Assembly: GCF_019399895.1 (NCBI RefSeq)
Contig: NC_091877.1
Location: 4,546,419 to 4,610,418, forward strand
DNA length: 64,000 bases
Source of the DNA: Cardiocondyla obscurior
Lineage: Eukaryota; Arthropoda; Insecta; Hymenoptera; Formicidae
Direction: 5' to 3'
The notes under the pieces are model-generated. The model did not search any database. It saw only the letters and a list, made by a program, of their open reading frames with translations, and was not told the origin of the DNA. A program made the translations under genes and the position numbers. This document shows positions 53,782-64,000 of the stretch, piece by piece; positions within the stretch are counted from its first letter, which is position 1; every line of letters begins with the position of its first letter.

Positions 53782-54187
53782 TGAAAAAATTATTTCTGAG
53801 ATGCGTGGATAATTTTGTAATAAAAACTCTTTATTTCGCAAACACTGATATATATATATTTAACTTTGGTTTTACACACTCGTTATAAAATAACGTGAAA
53901 TAACATAAAAGAATACAGAACTGAATTTAAGGAGGTTTCAAAATGTAACACGTCTGTACCCGACGACGACTCTTTTTCAAGTGAGGCAGTCCCGATATTA
54001 GTTTTATCTTTGGGACAGAAAGGGGCTTCCCGGACCTTTGTCTTAAGAGGTTTATTCCCTTGCTTATCTAATTGACATAAAGTCACGTAGCGTATCCGGT
54101 CTACTTAGAATTATTTATTTGTAAATTGATTCAATCTTATTTAAAGTTAAATTTATAATTATTGTTTAAAGCGCATATATTTTAACA
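53782..54187 (-). repeat. Copia 3' LTR
   Basis: 406 bases, TG...CA ends on both strands, preceded in element orientation by a purine tract (AAATTTAAGGAGGAG, 54188-54202). Confidence 0.93.
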
Positions 54188-54223
54188 CTCCTCCTTAAAT
54201 TTATACTTTAAAAAAGAAAATGA

Positions 54224-57200
54224 TTATATAATTTTTAACAAATTTCTAAATTTCTTAAACTTGGTACTACCAAGAGATTTAGTGAATATATCTGCCAGGT
54301 TATCATCCGTATTTATTTTAATAATATCAATTATTCCCTGACTATAATTTTCATGTATGTAGTGTGAATGTACTTCTATATATTTTGAATTTTTAGTTAA
54401 ATTTCCATATTTTGCTAATGCAATTGCTCCTGTGTTGTCTTCATAAATTTTTACTGGTTTATCTATAATTTCTCCTAAATCTCTTAGTAGATTTATTATA
54501 ATTTTAATTTCGCTTACAATTTCTGATAACGCAACATATTCGGCGGCTGTGGATGATTTCGTTACACTTCCCTGTTTTCGGGATTTCCAATATATAGTAT
54601 TGCCATAAAACTTAATCACATACCCAGTTGTGGATTTTCTATCCACTATGTCTCCAGCCCAATCAGCATCAACAAAACATTCAAGAGGTTCATATGTTAT
54701 ACCCTTTTCAAATGTTAGTTTCAGATTTTTTGTTTGGTATAAATATTTTAAAATTCTCAGGGCATATTTAAAGTGTGTTTCTGTATATGAATTTTGAAAG
54801 CGACTAAGATAATTAACGCTATAGCTTACATCAGCTCTTGTACCGGTACTTATATACAGTAATGCTCCAATTATATTTCTATATTTAATACTTGTATTTA
54901 CTGATTGTGCTGGTTCTAACTTTAAGTTTTGTTCCATTGGAGTTTGGAATGTTTTTGAGTTTTCTATATTATATCTTTTTGCAAGTGATTCTATATAATC
55001 AGATTGATCTAGTGTCATTTTATTATTATTTAAATCATATATAATATTTATTCCTAAGTACATTTTTATTTTTCCAAGATCTTTTACCATAAATTTTTTA
55101 GATAATTCTTCTTTAATTTGATTTATTTTAGTTAAGTTTTTTCCGCAAATTAGTAAATCATCCACAAACGCTATTAAGTATATCTTATCATTATTACAAT
55201 TTAATATATAAAGACAATAATCATTGTTGCTTTTTTCAAATCCTAGTTTACTTAAGTAATTATTCAAGCACTCATACCATAATCTTGGGCTTTCTTTTAA
55301 CCCATACAAAGCCTTATTTAGTTTGCATACATTTTCTGTTCCGTCTTCATAACCTTGTGGCTGCTTAATATATACTTCGGATTTGATATTACCATTTAAG
55401 AACGCTGTTTCAACATCCATCTGAAATATAGATAATTTATTTTGACAACAATAGCTTAATAGAAGTTTTAATGTTTGTATCTTTGCAACGGGTGAATATA
55501 TGTCTTCTAAGTTTTCTTCCTGTTCAAATCCTCGAACTACTAGTCTAGCCTTTTTTAAATTATTTGGTTTCTTTGTATATATCCATTTTACACTTAAAAT
55601 TTTTTTATTTGATGGTGACGAAACTAAATTCCATGTTTTATTTTTCTTTAAACACTCTATTTCTTTATCCATGGCTTGTTTCCAGCCATCTGCTTCCTTT
55701 GAGTTTATAGCATCATTATAATTGAGAGGACTGTCCGCACTTACATAATTTACATATACAAAATCTGTCGCAATATTGTCACCATATCTATCTGGTCTTT
55801 TCCTATTTCTTGATGATTTCCTTACTTCATTCTGTCTTTTAAAGCTTTGATTTAAATCCATTTCTTCATCGGAACTAATTATAATTGTGTCATTACCTAA
55901 ATTATTATCTTCTTCTTCGCAAGCAACGTTATTCTCATCATTACTAAATCCAATTAAATTTTCTTCATCTTCTATTATATCTACATGTCTAGCAATTGTT
56001 ATTTTATTATTTATTAAAACTCTGTATCCTACATTTTCGTATCCTAATAATAGACCAAGGTCTGCTTTACGGTCCCATTTTGAGTTACGCTTTTCTTCCG
56101 GTACCCTTACAAAGACTTTACTTCCATATAAACGCAAATTTTTAATGTCTGATTTTATTCCCGTTAAAATTTCATAAGGTGTTTTTTTAATTTCTGTATT
56201 TGACAAGGTTCTATTTTTCAAATATGACGCAGTTCTAACTATTTCAGGCCAAAATTTTTTACTTAAATTTGATTCAGTTAACAAACATCTTGCCATATCC
56301 ATTATGGTTCTATTATAACGCTCAGCTGTGCCATTTAATTGGTGAACATATGGTGGACACGGCTCTATTATGAATCCTTTATTTCTTGCAAAATTAAATA
56401 TGTCTTTATTAATATATTCTTTTCCATTGTCACATCTTAATTTTTTTATTTTTTTGCCAGTTAAATTTTCAATATTATTTACATAATCAACAAAACAATC
56501 ATATACTTGCGATTTAGATTTAATTGTATAAATTCTTGCTGCTTTACTAAAGTCATCGATAAAAGTTAGAAAATATCTTTCTCCATTTATACCTATTGTC
56601 TGGTGGGGACCATTTAAATCAGAATGTATGATTTCTAATAAATTTTTGGCTTTTGTTCGTTGATTTTCAAAGGGAAGGTTATGCATTTTATTTTTAATAC
56701 AGGTAGCGCATTTAAATTGATCAGATTCTAATTTTTCCGGTATTCCATTTACGTATTTATTTTTACACATTTCCTCTAAATATTTAAAATTGACATGTCC
56801 TAATATTCTATGTAGTCTTTCTTTTTGTGTGATAGCATTATTTACTTTTGATGTAATGTTTGATTCATTATTTATAAAAAAACTTTTCAATTTATACAAT
56901 CCATTGTCTTTATATGCTACGGCAATTAATTTATTTTTTTTATTGTAAATTTTTGTTGTATATCCAGCTGCTATTACTGTAAAATTATTTGTTATTTTTG
57001 CTACACTTAGTAAATTTTTGTCCATTTCTTTTACATAATATACATTTGTAATTAATATTGGTACTTTTGATTCATGATTTATAAAGATTGTTTTAATATT
57101 TCCTATTTTTGTTGCCTTAATACATCTTCCGTCGCCTATTTTAACGTCTACCGGTTTTTGTAAAGTTACAAATTCATCAAAAAATGTATCATTATTTATA

Positions 57201-58381
57201 ATATGATCGGTACAGCCGCTATCTATCACCCAATTAATTTCTTTTTTGTTGCAAATATTTACTTCCGTATTCATAATTTCTATATTTTTCTTACCTTCGT
57301 TTATTTCGGTTTCGAAGACGCTTGATTCGCTGGTATTTGTTTCGCAATTACTGTCTCTATTAAAGTTTCTATTTTGATTATATCTTCTGATGGCTTGCAT
57401 GATTCTTCTTCCTCTGGGGTTGTTTATCTGACGTGTATTAAAATATCCTCCTCTTCCTCTCGGAAAATATCCTTGAGTGTTGAAATTGTTTCCTCTGTAG
57501 TTAAAGCTGCCCCCTTCTTGTGGATACACTTGTTCTGTTGAATTCTGGGTTTTATAACTTCCTTTTGATCCATTTGCACGACAGTTTGCTTTTAAATGTC
57601 CGGGTTTACCACACTTATAACACGTTCTTTTTTCTGTATTCTTTTTTTCGCCTTTAAAAGCACTTGATTTTGTCACATTCCTTCCTTGTTCAGTTTTATC
57701 GCGTATTTCCCACATCTTGATCTTGTTTTTAACAAATTCACATGTCTGGTCTTGCTCTCTTACAGCATCAATTAAGTCTCCGACATAACTTAACGACTCG
57801 GGTAACGTGCGTAGCATATAATTCAATTTTTCCTTTTCTGTTACTGTGGCACCTGATGATTTTAGTTCATTTATTAATTTTTCAAAGTCTGTAAAATATG
57901 CACTTAAATCATCATAATCCATTAACTTTATTTTTTCCAGTCTATTTCGCACACAAATTTGTATCGCAGTAGATTCTCTGGAATACATTTCATCAAATTT
58001 TTTTAGTATATTGTAAGCCGTTTCTTCATTGCTCACAAATTCAAGTTGTTCATTTGATATGGCGCAATAAATGTAATTCATGGCTTTAAGATTACTTTCA
58101 GCCCATGTTGTTGAATTGTCAGACGATAGCATTGGTCTGATTGCCACCTCATCACATTTTTTCAATTTTAAATAAAGTAGTATCCGCTTCTTCCATAAAT
58201 TGTAATCTTGTCCATTGAACTGTTGAATTTTAATTTCTTCAGCCATTTCTTCGTCTTCTTGTATTCCGATATCAGTGTTTGATTTTTGTTGAATGTCGTT
58301 TTTAATTTTAATTATTTTTGTAATAGTTCCTTTTGTTATTTTTTTAATATCGTTCCAATCAACTTCGAAGCCAAGTTGCAT
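54224..58381 (-). CDS. Copia gag-pol polyprotein
   Basis: 1,385 residues without a stop; ATG at 58381 with the more typical gag start MAEEIKIQQFNGQDYNLW about 45 residues in. Order: gag with CYKCGKPGHLKANC knuckle, protease (VIDSGCTDHI), integrase (LHRILGHVNFKYLEEM and CATC zinc pair, LEIIHSDLNGP, RCDNGKEY, NGTAERYNRTIMD), reverse transcriptase (FQMDVETAFLNG, IAFVDDLLICG), RNase H (CFVDADWAGD, EDNTGAIAL). Order PR-IN-RT-RH is the Copia signature. Confidence 0.95.
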   Translation of the reverse strand: MQLGFEVDWNDIKKITKGTITKIIKIKNDIQQKSNTDIGIQEDEEMAEEIKIQQFNGQDYNLWKKRILLYLKLKKCDEVAIRPMLSSDNSTTWAESNLKAMNYIYCAISNEQLEFVSNEETAYNILKKFDEMYSRESTAIQICVRNRLEKIKLMDYDDLSAYFTDFEKLINELKSSGATVTEKEKLNYMLRTLPESLSYVGDLIDAVREQDQTCEFVKNKIKMWEIRDKTEQGRNVTKSSAFKGEKKNTEKRTCYKCGKPGHLKANCRANGSKGSYKTQNSTEQVYPQEGGSFNYRGNNFNTQGYFPRGRGGYFNTRQINNPRGRRIMQAIRRYNQNRNFNRDSNCETNTSESSVFETEINEGKKNIEIMNTEVNICNKKEINWVIDSGCTDHIINNDTFFDEFVTLQKPVDVKIGDGRCIKATKIGNIKTIFINHESKVPILITNVYYVKEMDKNLLSVAKITNNFTVIAAGYTTKIYNKKNKLIAVAYKDNGLYKLKSFFINNESNITSKVNNAITQKERLHRILGHVNFKYLEEMCKNKYVNGIPEKLESDQFKCATCIKNKMHNLPFENQRTKAKNLLEIIHSDLNGPHQTIGINGERYFLTFIDDFSKAARIYTIKSKSQVYDCFVDYVNNIENLTGKKIKKLRCDNGKEYINKDIFNFARNKGFIIEPCPPYVHQLNGTAERYNRTIMDMARCLLTESNLSKKFWPEIVRTASYLKNRTLSNTEIKKTPYEILTGIKSDIKNLRLYGSKVFVRVPEEKRNSKWDRKADLGLLLGYENVGYRVLINNKITIARHVDIIEDEENLIGFSNDENNVACEEEDNNLGNDTIIISSDEEMDLNQSFKRQNEVRKSSRNRKRPDRYGDNIATDFVYVNYVSADSPLNYNDAINSKEADGWKQAMDKEIECLKKNKTWNLVSSPSNKKILSVKWIYTKKPNNLKKARLVVRGFEQEENLEDIYSPVAKIQTLKLLLSYCCQNKLSIFQMDVETAFLNGNIKSEVYIKQPQGYEDGTENVCKLNKALYGLKESPRLWYECLNNYLSKLGFEKSNNDYCLYILNCNNDKIYLIAFVDDLLICGKNLTKINQIKEELSKKFMVKDLGKIKMYLGINIIYDLNNNKMTLDQSDYIESLAKRYNIENSKTFQTPMEQNLKLEPAQSVNTSIKYRNIIGALLYISTGTRADVSYSVNYLSRFQNSYTETHFKYALRILKYLYQTKNLKLTFEKGITYEPLECFVDADWAGDIVDRKSTTGYVIKFYGNTIYWKSRKQGSVTKSSTAAEYVALSEIVSEIKIIINLLRDLGEIIDKPVKIYEDNTGAIALAKYGNLTKNSKYIEVHSHYIHENYSQGIIDIIKINTDDNLADIFTKSLGSTKFKKFRNLLKII

Positions 58382-58416
58382 TCACTTTTATTGTGGTAAA
58401 CACCTTTTGATTTTCC

Positions 58417-58434
58417 AACCACGCTCTGCTACCA
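58417..58434 (-). other. Copia primer binding site
   Basis: Minus strand after the 5' LTR reads TGGTAGCAGAGCGTGG; the first 11 bases fit the 3' end of initiator tRNA-Met, the rest diverge. Confidence 0.6.
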
Positions 58435-58840
58435 TGAAAAAATTATTTCTGAGATGCGTGGATAATTTTGTAATAAAAACTCTTTATTTCGCAAACACTG
58501 ATATATATATATTTAACTTTGGTTTTACACACTCGTTATAAAATAACGTGAAATAACATAAAAGAATACAGAACTGAATTTAAGGAGGTTTCAAAATGTA
58601 ACACGTCTGTACCCGACGACGACTCTTTTTCAAGTGAGGCAGTCCCGATATTAGTTTTATCTTTGGGACAGAAAGGGGCTTCCCGGACCTTTGTCTTAAG
58701 AGGTTTATTCCCTTGCTTATCTAATTGACATAAAGTCACGTAGCGTATCCGGTCTACTTAGAATTATTTATTTGTAAATTGATTCAATCTTATTTAAAGT
58801 TAAATTTATAATTATTGTTTAAAGCGCATATATTTTAACA
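58435..58840 (-). repeat. Copia 5' LTR
   Basis: 406 bases, appears identical to 53782-54187. Confidence 0.93.
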
Positions 58841-59480
58841 AGAAGAACTACAGAGGGATAAATTGAAAGGTAGAGCAGGGATGAGAGCATGGAAATATGA
58901 AAAAAGGTTAGAAGAAGGGAAAGGAGGGGTTCTAGCAAAATGGTGCTGGGAAGAAATGAAGGAAAGAGCAAGGGAGGGAAGAAGCAAGGGAAAATGGGAA
59001 AAAGAAAGAGAGGAATTTTTTGAAAAATTTGGGTGGTCGGGAAAAGAGGTGGAAGATCTAAGAGAAAGAGGAAATAAGGGGGAATATTTGGTGAAAAAGG
59101 ATAAAGAATGGCAAAGGGAGGAAAGATGGAAAAAAATAAGAGAGTCAAGATTTAATAAGTATTATAAAAAAGTGAAAGAGGAAGGGATACCAGGATATTT
59201 GAAATTGGGATGGAAAGAAGAAAAATGGCAAAGAATGGCAAAATTTAGATTAGGGGAGGAAATGAGAGGAAATAAATATTGGGAGGAAGAGGAGAAAAGA
59301 AAATGTAGAATATGTTTGGAGAAGGAAGAAACGTGGGAACATATATGGGAGGAGTGTACAGATTGGGGAAACGAGATTAGTTGGGAGGAAATGGTGGAGG
59401 AAATTCTGGGAGGGGAAGGAAGGGGGATAGATTGGTTGGAAAATTTGGAAAGAACAAGGGAGAAAAATAGGAGTGATTGA
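58841..59480 (+). pseudogene. LINE ORF2, C-terminal part
   Basis: Continues the RT frame after the Copia target (…LREELQRDKLKG across the joined site). Ends with a Cys/His motif CRICLEKEETWEHIWEEC as found at the C-terminus of many non-LTR elements, stop at 59478-59480. Confidence 0.85.
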
Positions 59481-59796
59481 AAGTATGAAAGAAAAAGCGT
59501 CGGAAGCGGGGGTCCAAAGATAGAATTTAAGGTAGAATTAAGGCAAAACAATGTAAAGTATGAATGGAAGTGTGATCTCTCTCTCTCTCGACGCGTAGGT
59601 AATAGAATAGGAAAAAGGCGTAGATATAAGTTTTTACTTTCAGGAAACGGCTGTAAGAAGAAAGAAGATTATAAAAGTAGAAATAGTTTAGAGATAAGAA
59701 TGAAGTTTGAAAATATATTTTATGAAGCTGTAAACAGAAAATTGGGGAAGCGAAAGTCCCGGTGTACCTCTGAGGAGAAATAAACACCTTATATAT
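59481..59796 (+). other. LINE 3' UTR
   Basis: Contains a short CT run (CTCTCTCTCTCTC near 59580) and ends at AATAAACACCTTATATAT before the target duplication. Confidence 0.6.
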
Positions 59797-59811
59797 ATAC
59801 ATTGAATAAAT

Positions 59812-60120
59812 TTTTGAAAGTAAATTACATTAAATACATTGATTAAATTTTTGAAAGTAAATAATTGAATACATTGATTAAATATATCAGAATACGTTGT
59901 TTAAATTTTTGATAATTAATTACATAGTATTTATAAAAAAAAGATTAATCGATTCTTATCAAAAATAAATATGTATATGTTTATTAACATGTTAATTAAA
60001 TACATTATTTATATTATATATATTTTTTATATTAAATATCTTTTTGTATACTATACTACGTTAATTACATGTTAATTTTAAGTAAAATGTAATGTAATCA
60101 AATGTAAATAAAATAAAATC
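59812..60120. repeat. Continuation of the AT-rich repeat flank
   Basis: Second copy of the ~230-base unit from 42290-42545 (marker TATTTATAAAAAAAAGATTAA). Confidence 0.75.
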
Positions 60121-61260
60121 ATTTATTTTTATACTTTTAATCCGTGTAAGATTTCATTTTATGACATTTTATGACAATTGAAGTTCCATTCCGGCTTTAA
60201 CTTTACTCTGTGCTGTGACAACTACATTTTCATTTGTAAATCTGAAAAGAAAACTTTATTTTAATAAATATGGCTTATGAATATTTAATGGAGTACTATT
60301 ACAAAATAGATATACTTAACTAATAGAATTTTCGTTTATTTTTGTCACTAGTCAATGGTTGGTCTTTTAAGGAATTTGCTCAACTTCATTCACATTAAAT
60401 CAAATTGTTAAACCTTGAGATATTTAATTTTGGTGTTTGCTAAATTCACAGCTTTTCTTATTTGCACAATAACCTGAAGTATTTGCAAAAGAATGCTTGA
60501 CTAAAGCTTTACTAACAAGAACAGCCACTGATATTAATTGAAGTTCCATTCCAACTTTATCTTTACTCTGTGCTGTGACAACTACATTTTCATTTATAAA
60601 TCTGAAAAGTAAACTATGAATATTTAATAAAGTACTATTACAGAATAGATATACTTAACTTATCTAATAGAATTCCTCGTTTATTTTTGTCACTAGTTAA
60701 TGGTTGGTCTTCCAAAGAATTTCCTTGACTTAATTTACAATAAATCAAATCGTTAATATGTTCACACATCATGTTTATCAATTATTGGATCTTCTTTATA
60801 AATCTGAAAAGTAAACTATGAATATTTAATAGAGTACTATTACAGAATAGAAATAGATATACTTAACTTATCTAATAGAATTCCTCGTTTATTTTTGTCA
60901 CTAGTTAATGGTTGGTCTTCCAAAGAATTTCCTCGACTTAATTTACAATAAATCAAATCGTTAATAAGTATGTTCACACATCATGTTTATCAATTATCGC
61001 ATCTTCCAGGAATAACTTTAATCCATCTCCTGAATTATTAGTAAATACCTCGTTTTAATACTTGATTGCCATTACTCAAACTTTTGATCTTAATACCGAT
61101 CGTATGACAACTTACGTTTACTTTATTAGTTTTTTATTTATTACGAGATCATCACTCATCACTCATTACCACTAAACTGACACATCAATAAAGACAGTCG
61201 ATAAATGAAGCAGAGTCGATAAATCAATCCACACCATCTAGCGGCGCAAAAACGAAAAGG
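60121..61260 (-). repeat. Triplicated exon-like segments, minus strand
   Basis: Three diverged tandem units (about 60180-60440, 60536-60770, 60800-61000), each with CTTTTCAG acceptor-like sequence on the minus strand and short open segments such as NENVVVTAQSK (twice) and NSLEDQPLTSDKNKRGILLD (twice). No complete gene can be assembled; a degraded captured exon array or unknown transposon gene is possible. 61200-61260 is GC-richer and could be a former 5' end. Confidence 0.45.
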
Positions 61261-61623
61261 ACATTTTCGTCGTTGACGACGTTAAAGATAGAATAAGATT
61301 TTACTCTTGCAAGCAAATTTTACATCGCGATATCTTTGTTTGTAGAAAACGTAGCGAAAAAATAAAAATATTTTTATTATATAAATCGACCCTAATCTAC
61401 ACAATGAACCTATGTAGAAAGCGATTGGTTCAGCCATTGTCGAGATCAAATATGTACGAATTTCTTAAAATGGGTTTCGCGTAAATATAGGCAGGTAGTA
61501 CGCTGCGCCTATACTTGGCGCGAGGCACTGCTGTGCCTCTTGCTCTATTTGGTTGATAAAAAAATAATTAGATTGACAAAGTAAGTTTCTAGAAAGATGT
61601 ATAATTTATTTTGTCCAGTACTG
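61261..61623. other. Right remainder of the Tc1-like shell
   Basis: Non-coding; ends with the shell's terminal inverted repeat (from about 61545) and the TA junction at 61624-61625. The TACTTGGCGC stretch at about 61511 also occurs near 31826. Confidence 0.55.
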
Positions 61624-61911
61624 TAGATACGCGATTCTCTACGACACATATGCACGTTTTTGCAAAGAATACTACGGTTACGAATATCTCAAACCGAATC
61701 TCACGTTACGTCGTTTCTACTTAACGGTCCGTTCGTTATCATCGACTGCTCGCGTCAAAACGAGTCGACAAAAATCGCTACCGTGGACCTGAGATTGGAG
61801 TTTGGGTGCAAGAACAACGTAACGGCAAATACCACGGCGTACTGTCTTATCATACACGATCGTTTGGTCCAGTACAGTCCATTAACTAACGTTGTACGTA
61901 AGATCACGTAA
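61624..61911 (+). pseudogene. Capsid pseudogene, 3' part (copy 2)
   Basis: Resumes at the exact codon where 28631 stopped. Contains a frameshift near 61705 and then matches the capsid C-terminus (VIIDCSRQNES, RLVQYSPLTNVVRKIT). Confidence 0.88.
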
Positions 61912-61978
61912 AAGCGATCTTTGATGTATGTAAAATGACGAATCGATGAACAGTGCATAGTCGCTTTCTTTTTATCAT

Positions 61979-62266
61979 ATGCATTACATTGATAGAAAAA
62001 AAGAAAAAATTCTCATCGTCATAAAACCGTCAAAATATCAACCGTTTTGTTGGTGCGAGATCGCGAGTCGCATAAAAAAGGATAAAAGCACGCAAACAGA
62101 TCCTAGATCGACGGATCACTTGTTAAACAGAGGTATGACGTTTCGTGTGACACCCTCGGGAAATACAGTGGTTGATATATCCACGCAAACAGATAAGAAG
62201 TCGCAAATCGAACGATTTCAAGAACAACGTCAAAAGCGAGTAACAAATTTTGTCTCGAAACATTAA
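61979..62266 (+). pseudogene. LC8-motif protein homologue (copy 2)
   Basis: 95-residue open frame from ATG 61979, though the ancestral start corresponds to KPSKYQPFCWC about 17 residues in. Both KSTQTDP and ISTQTDKK are retained. Position directly after the capsid end matches copy 1. Whether it is expressed is unknown; the surrounding copy is dead. Confidence 0.7.
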
Positions 62267-62289
62267 AAAAAGTAGTGCGATTTGGAAGG

Positions 62290-62490
62290 AGATTCAAGCG
62301 AGTGGTGCCGTCGCCTGTCGCGCTCACTCACGCGTAGTTTCCTTGTCGCTCTTGCGCTAGACAAATTAATTTTTTTCTCAATAACTATTGAGAATTTTGC
62401 AAAATAGTATAGGACTTTTTGCTTTGTCTTGGCGAGTTCTACTTTCTCTTACCGGCTTCATACGTATGTTTGGGACACCCTGTATAATTG
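62290..62490. mobile_element. MITE-like sequence (second copy)
   Basis: Diverged copy of the block at 21617-21772 (CGCGTAGTTTCCTTGTCGCTC...TGGGACACCCTGTATA). It sits where copy 1 has its two outer left genes. Confidence 0.6.
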
Positions 62491-62626
62491 CCGACAAAGA
62501 ATAATATTGTCGACAAATACCAAATTTCACCCCACACCACAATTTTTATCGCAAATTTTGTTTATATTAATTTTTATAAACAATAAATTCCGAGAACCTC
62601 CGATAACAAGATGATTCCAGGAAAAA

Positions 62627-62717
62627 CTCCCTCTCCGCATGACGTCATTATCCCTTGCTCTAGGTCACATGGACACACTAACACAGAGTGGTCCAGAACC
62701 GGCCTATACATTTCTAC
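62627..62717 (+). repeat. Terminal repeat remnant of copy 2
   Basis: CTCCCTCTCCGCATGACGTCA...GGTCCAGAACCGGCC...TTTCTAC matches the outermost ~95 bases of the copy-1 right terminal repeat in the same orientation. Confidence 0.8.
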
Positions 62718-62939
62718 TGCGGGGCAAAATTTCGTTTTTATCAATATTTAAAAAATATGTTTTGAGACACAATTGTAGTTTACGGCACAATATAGCACAA
62801 GCATAACACAAAGTAGCACAACAAAGAGAAATATAAAATTGAAAAAGTGCGGAGTAAATTTCACATACATATTCCTATGTGTGTGAAATTTCTATTGTTC
62901 TTATTCTATTGTTAAATCTATAAGTTTTTGTTCGTAGTA
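62718..62939. other. Spacer with a 37-base hairpin
   Basis: AATTTCACATACATA/TATGTGTGTGAAATT inverted repeat at about 62856-62892. Otherwise nothing recognisable. Confidence 0.5.
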
Positions 62940-64000
62940 GTAGTAGTAATAAATTTAGTGGGTGTGACTGCATGAGTCCCTTTTGGTCACCTAGATCCTT
63001 TGGATCCTCTGTGACTCCCTACTGTTTCATCGAGGGTGTATTGTCTTCAGCCCAGCATGATTTGCCAGACTAATCAGACTGTTCACCCTCGCTTCTCTGA
63101 GCTGTTTCGGGTCTATAGACATTTTTCCCCAAGACAGGTATCGTTTAATCGCCAGTACTGGACAGTGACACAGAATGTGTATACTGTTCTCGTTTTCTTC
63201 CTTGCATAGCCTGCACTTATAATGCTCCGCTATGCTTAGGTTATGCATGCGCCCTGAGGGTTCCGTGTCCTGTTAATAGGCCGATCCCTATTTTTTGTTT
63301 TTGTCTGCTCATTGCCAAAAGTTCTTTCGTCCTCTCTAGTTTGGGTTGTTCCATCAGGAGCTTTGCCTGCCGGCATCCCGGTTTGTTTTTCCACGACTCT
63401 CGGTGCCTTTTTTCAAGCAGCTCTCTGATTATCCTTTTTCCCATGACAAAAGGGACGTACACGTCCCGCCCTGCAAGTTCCATTAAAGTTCCCTGCTTGG
63501 CGAACTCGTCAGCCATCTCATTGCCATGTATGCCCTGATATCCAAGAATCCATACTAGGGTGACTTTATTAGTCTCCCTCAGCTTGCTTAATGCCCTTAT
63601 GCAGCTCCAGACCGTCATCGAATCTGTGCTTTGCGTTATTAGGGCTTTAATTGCTGCTCTGCTATCTGAGCAGATGTATATTTTTTTGCTGTTGGTTTAA
63701 TCAGCAATCTGTATTCGCGCGCACTCGGCGATTGCTTTTACCTCGGCTTGAAAGACTGTGGCGTATTCTCCTAGGGGCAGGCTGGATCTATGTTTCCTCG
63801 TGGGTCCATAAATTCCTGCCCCATGGCGGTTGTCTTTTCTCGAGCCGTCTGTAAACCATACGTCAGGTCCCAGTCCGTTCAGAAAGTCTGCTTTCCACCA
63901 CTGTTCCCTGGAAGGTATAATTTCCTCTACGGTTCTCCCTTCCTAGTGTTTTCTGGGGATTCTGTCCTGTTTATACGTGAAAGAAGGGCTGTTCAGAAAG
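62940..64000 (-). pseudogene. LINE fragment (R1/Jockey/I-like), RNase H and C-terminal part
   Basis: Minus strand. From 64000 inward: RNase H start VWFTDGSRKDN and PLGEYATVFQAEV (about 63700-63880), a stop, then RNase H end VTLVWILGYQGIHGNEMADEF (His of the usual GHSGI replaced by Tyr) in 63241-63618 and, in another frame, the C-terminal zinc motif CRLCKEENENSIHILCHCP (63027-63248). The 3' end carries a (TAC)n tail at about 62936-62950. Truncated by the window edge. Dead by stop and frameshift. Confidence 0.8.

Larger units (their letters stand above)
53782..58840 (-). mobile_element. Copia-type LTR retrotransposon, full length
   Basis: 5,059 bases flanked by AGAAG (53777-53781 and 58841-58845). 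LTRs of 406 bases (53782-54187, 58435-58840) appear identical. With an intact polyprotein this is the youngest insertion in the nest and possibly mobile. Confidence 0.95.
42569..59796 (+). mobile_element. LINE (non-LTR retrotransposon), purine-rich, split by Gypsy and Copia
   Basis: Flanked by the 15-base duplication ATACATTGAATAAAT (42554-42568 and 59797-59811). 5' UTR 42569-42904, ORF1, then ORF2 split into endonuclease (44026-44901), RT (51951-53781) and C-terminal part (58841-59480). 3' UTR to about 59796 ends GAAATAAACACCTTATATAT with no poly(A). The coding strand is strongly purine-biased throughout. Confidence 0.88.

Overview
This is eukaryotic DNA, very probably from an insect genome and most likely hymenopteran. 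The inference rests on GT-AG introns in small genes, R1/Jockey-like, Gypsy, Copia, Tc1 and Helitron remains, and virus-like genes of a kind I associate with ant and wasp Maverick/Polinton (adintovirus-like) elements. No ordinary host gene is recognisable; almost everything is mobile or virus-derived.

Positions 1-21616 hold one nearly complete Maverick/Polinton-like dsDNA element, bounded by inverted terminal repeats of about 0.74-0.81 kb. It carries a morphogenesis block on the minus strand (putative major capsid, penton, a PLA2-hydrophobic core-adenain-type protease protein and small proteins). The packaging ATPase, a Polinton-type conserved protein and a chromodomain integrase lie on the plus strand. 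A protein-primed family B DNA polymerase lies on the minus strand, broken by frameshifts. An accessory island (14-20 kb) contains an extended-Tudor protein, two CCCH/RING proteins and two related zinc-ribbon proteins. At least four genes have small introns.

Positions 21617-24357 are MITE-like and minisatellite DNA. From 24358 to 62717 lies a second, inverted, decayed copy of the same element type (PLA2/protease, penton, capsid, LC8-motif protein, terminal repeat remnant), interrupted by two solo LTRs (24789-25207 and 26105-26997). Its capsid gene is split by a Tc1-like shell (28632-61623, TA target duplication). Inside that shell sit a second Tc1 element (28722-30166), a foldback element (30183-31770), a Helitron whose reading frame starts with a Ulp1-type protease and ends with a ubiquitin-specific protease (32991-40094), an unrecognised spliced RG-rich gene (41076-41678) and a purine-rich LINE (42569-59796, 15-bp target duplication). 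The LINE is itself split by a near-pristine Gypsy element (44902-51946, TSD ATAG, tRNA-Lys primer site) and a pristine-looking Copia element (53782-58840, TSD AGAAG). The window ends in the 3' part of another LINE on the minus strand (about 62940-64000).

The most interesting features are the Tudor gene and E3-ligase-like genes in a virus-like element, four structural ORFs in one reading frame separated only by stop codons with spacers conserved in both copies, paired dynein-light-chain (TQT) motifs conserved in both copies, and the double-isopeptidase Helitron. All family assignments come from reading motifs; no database search was possible.
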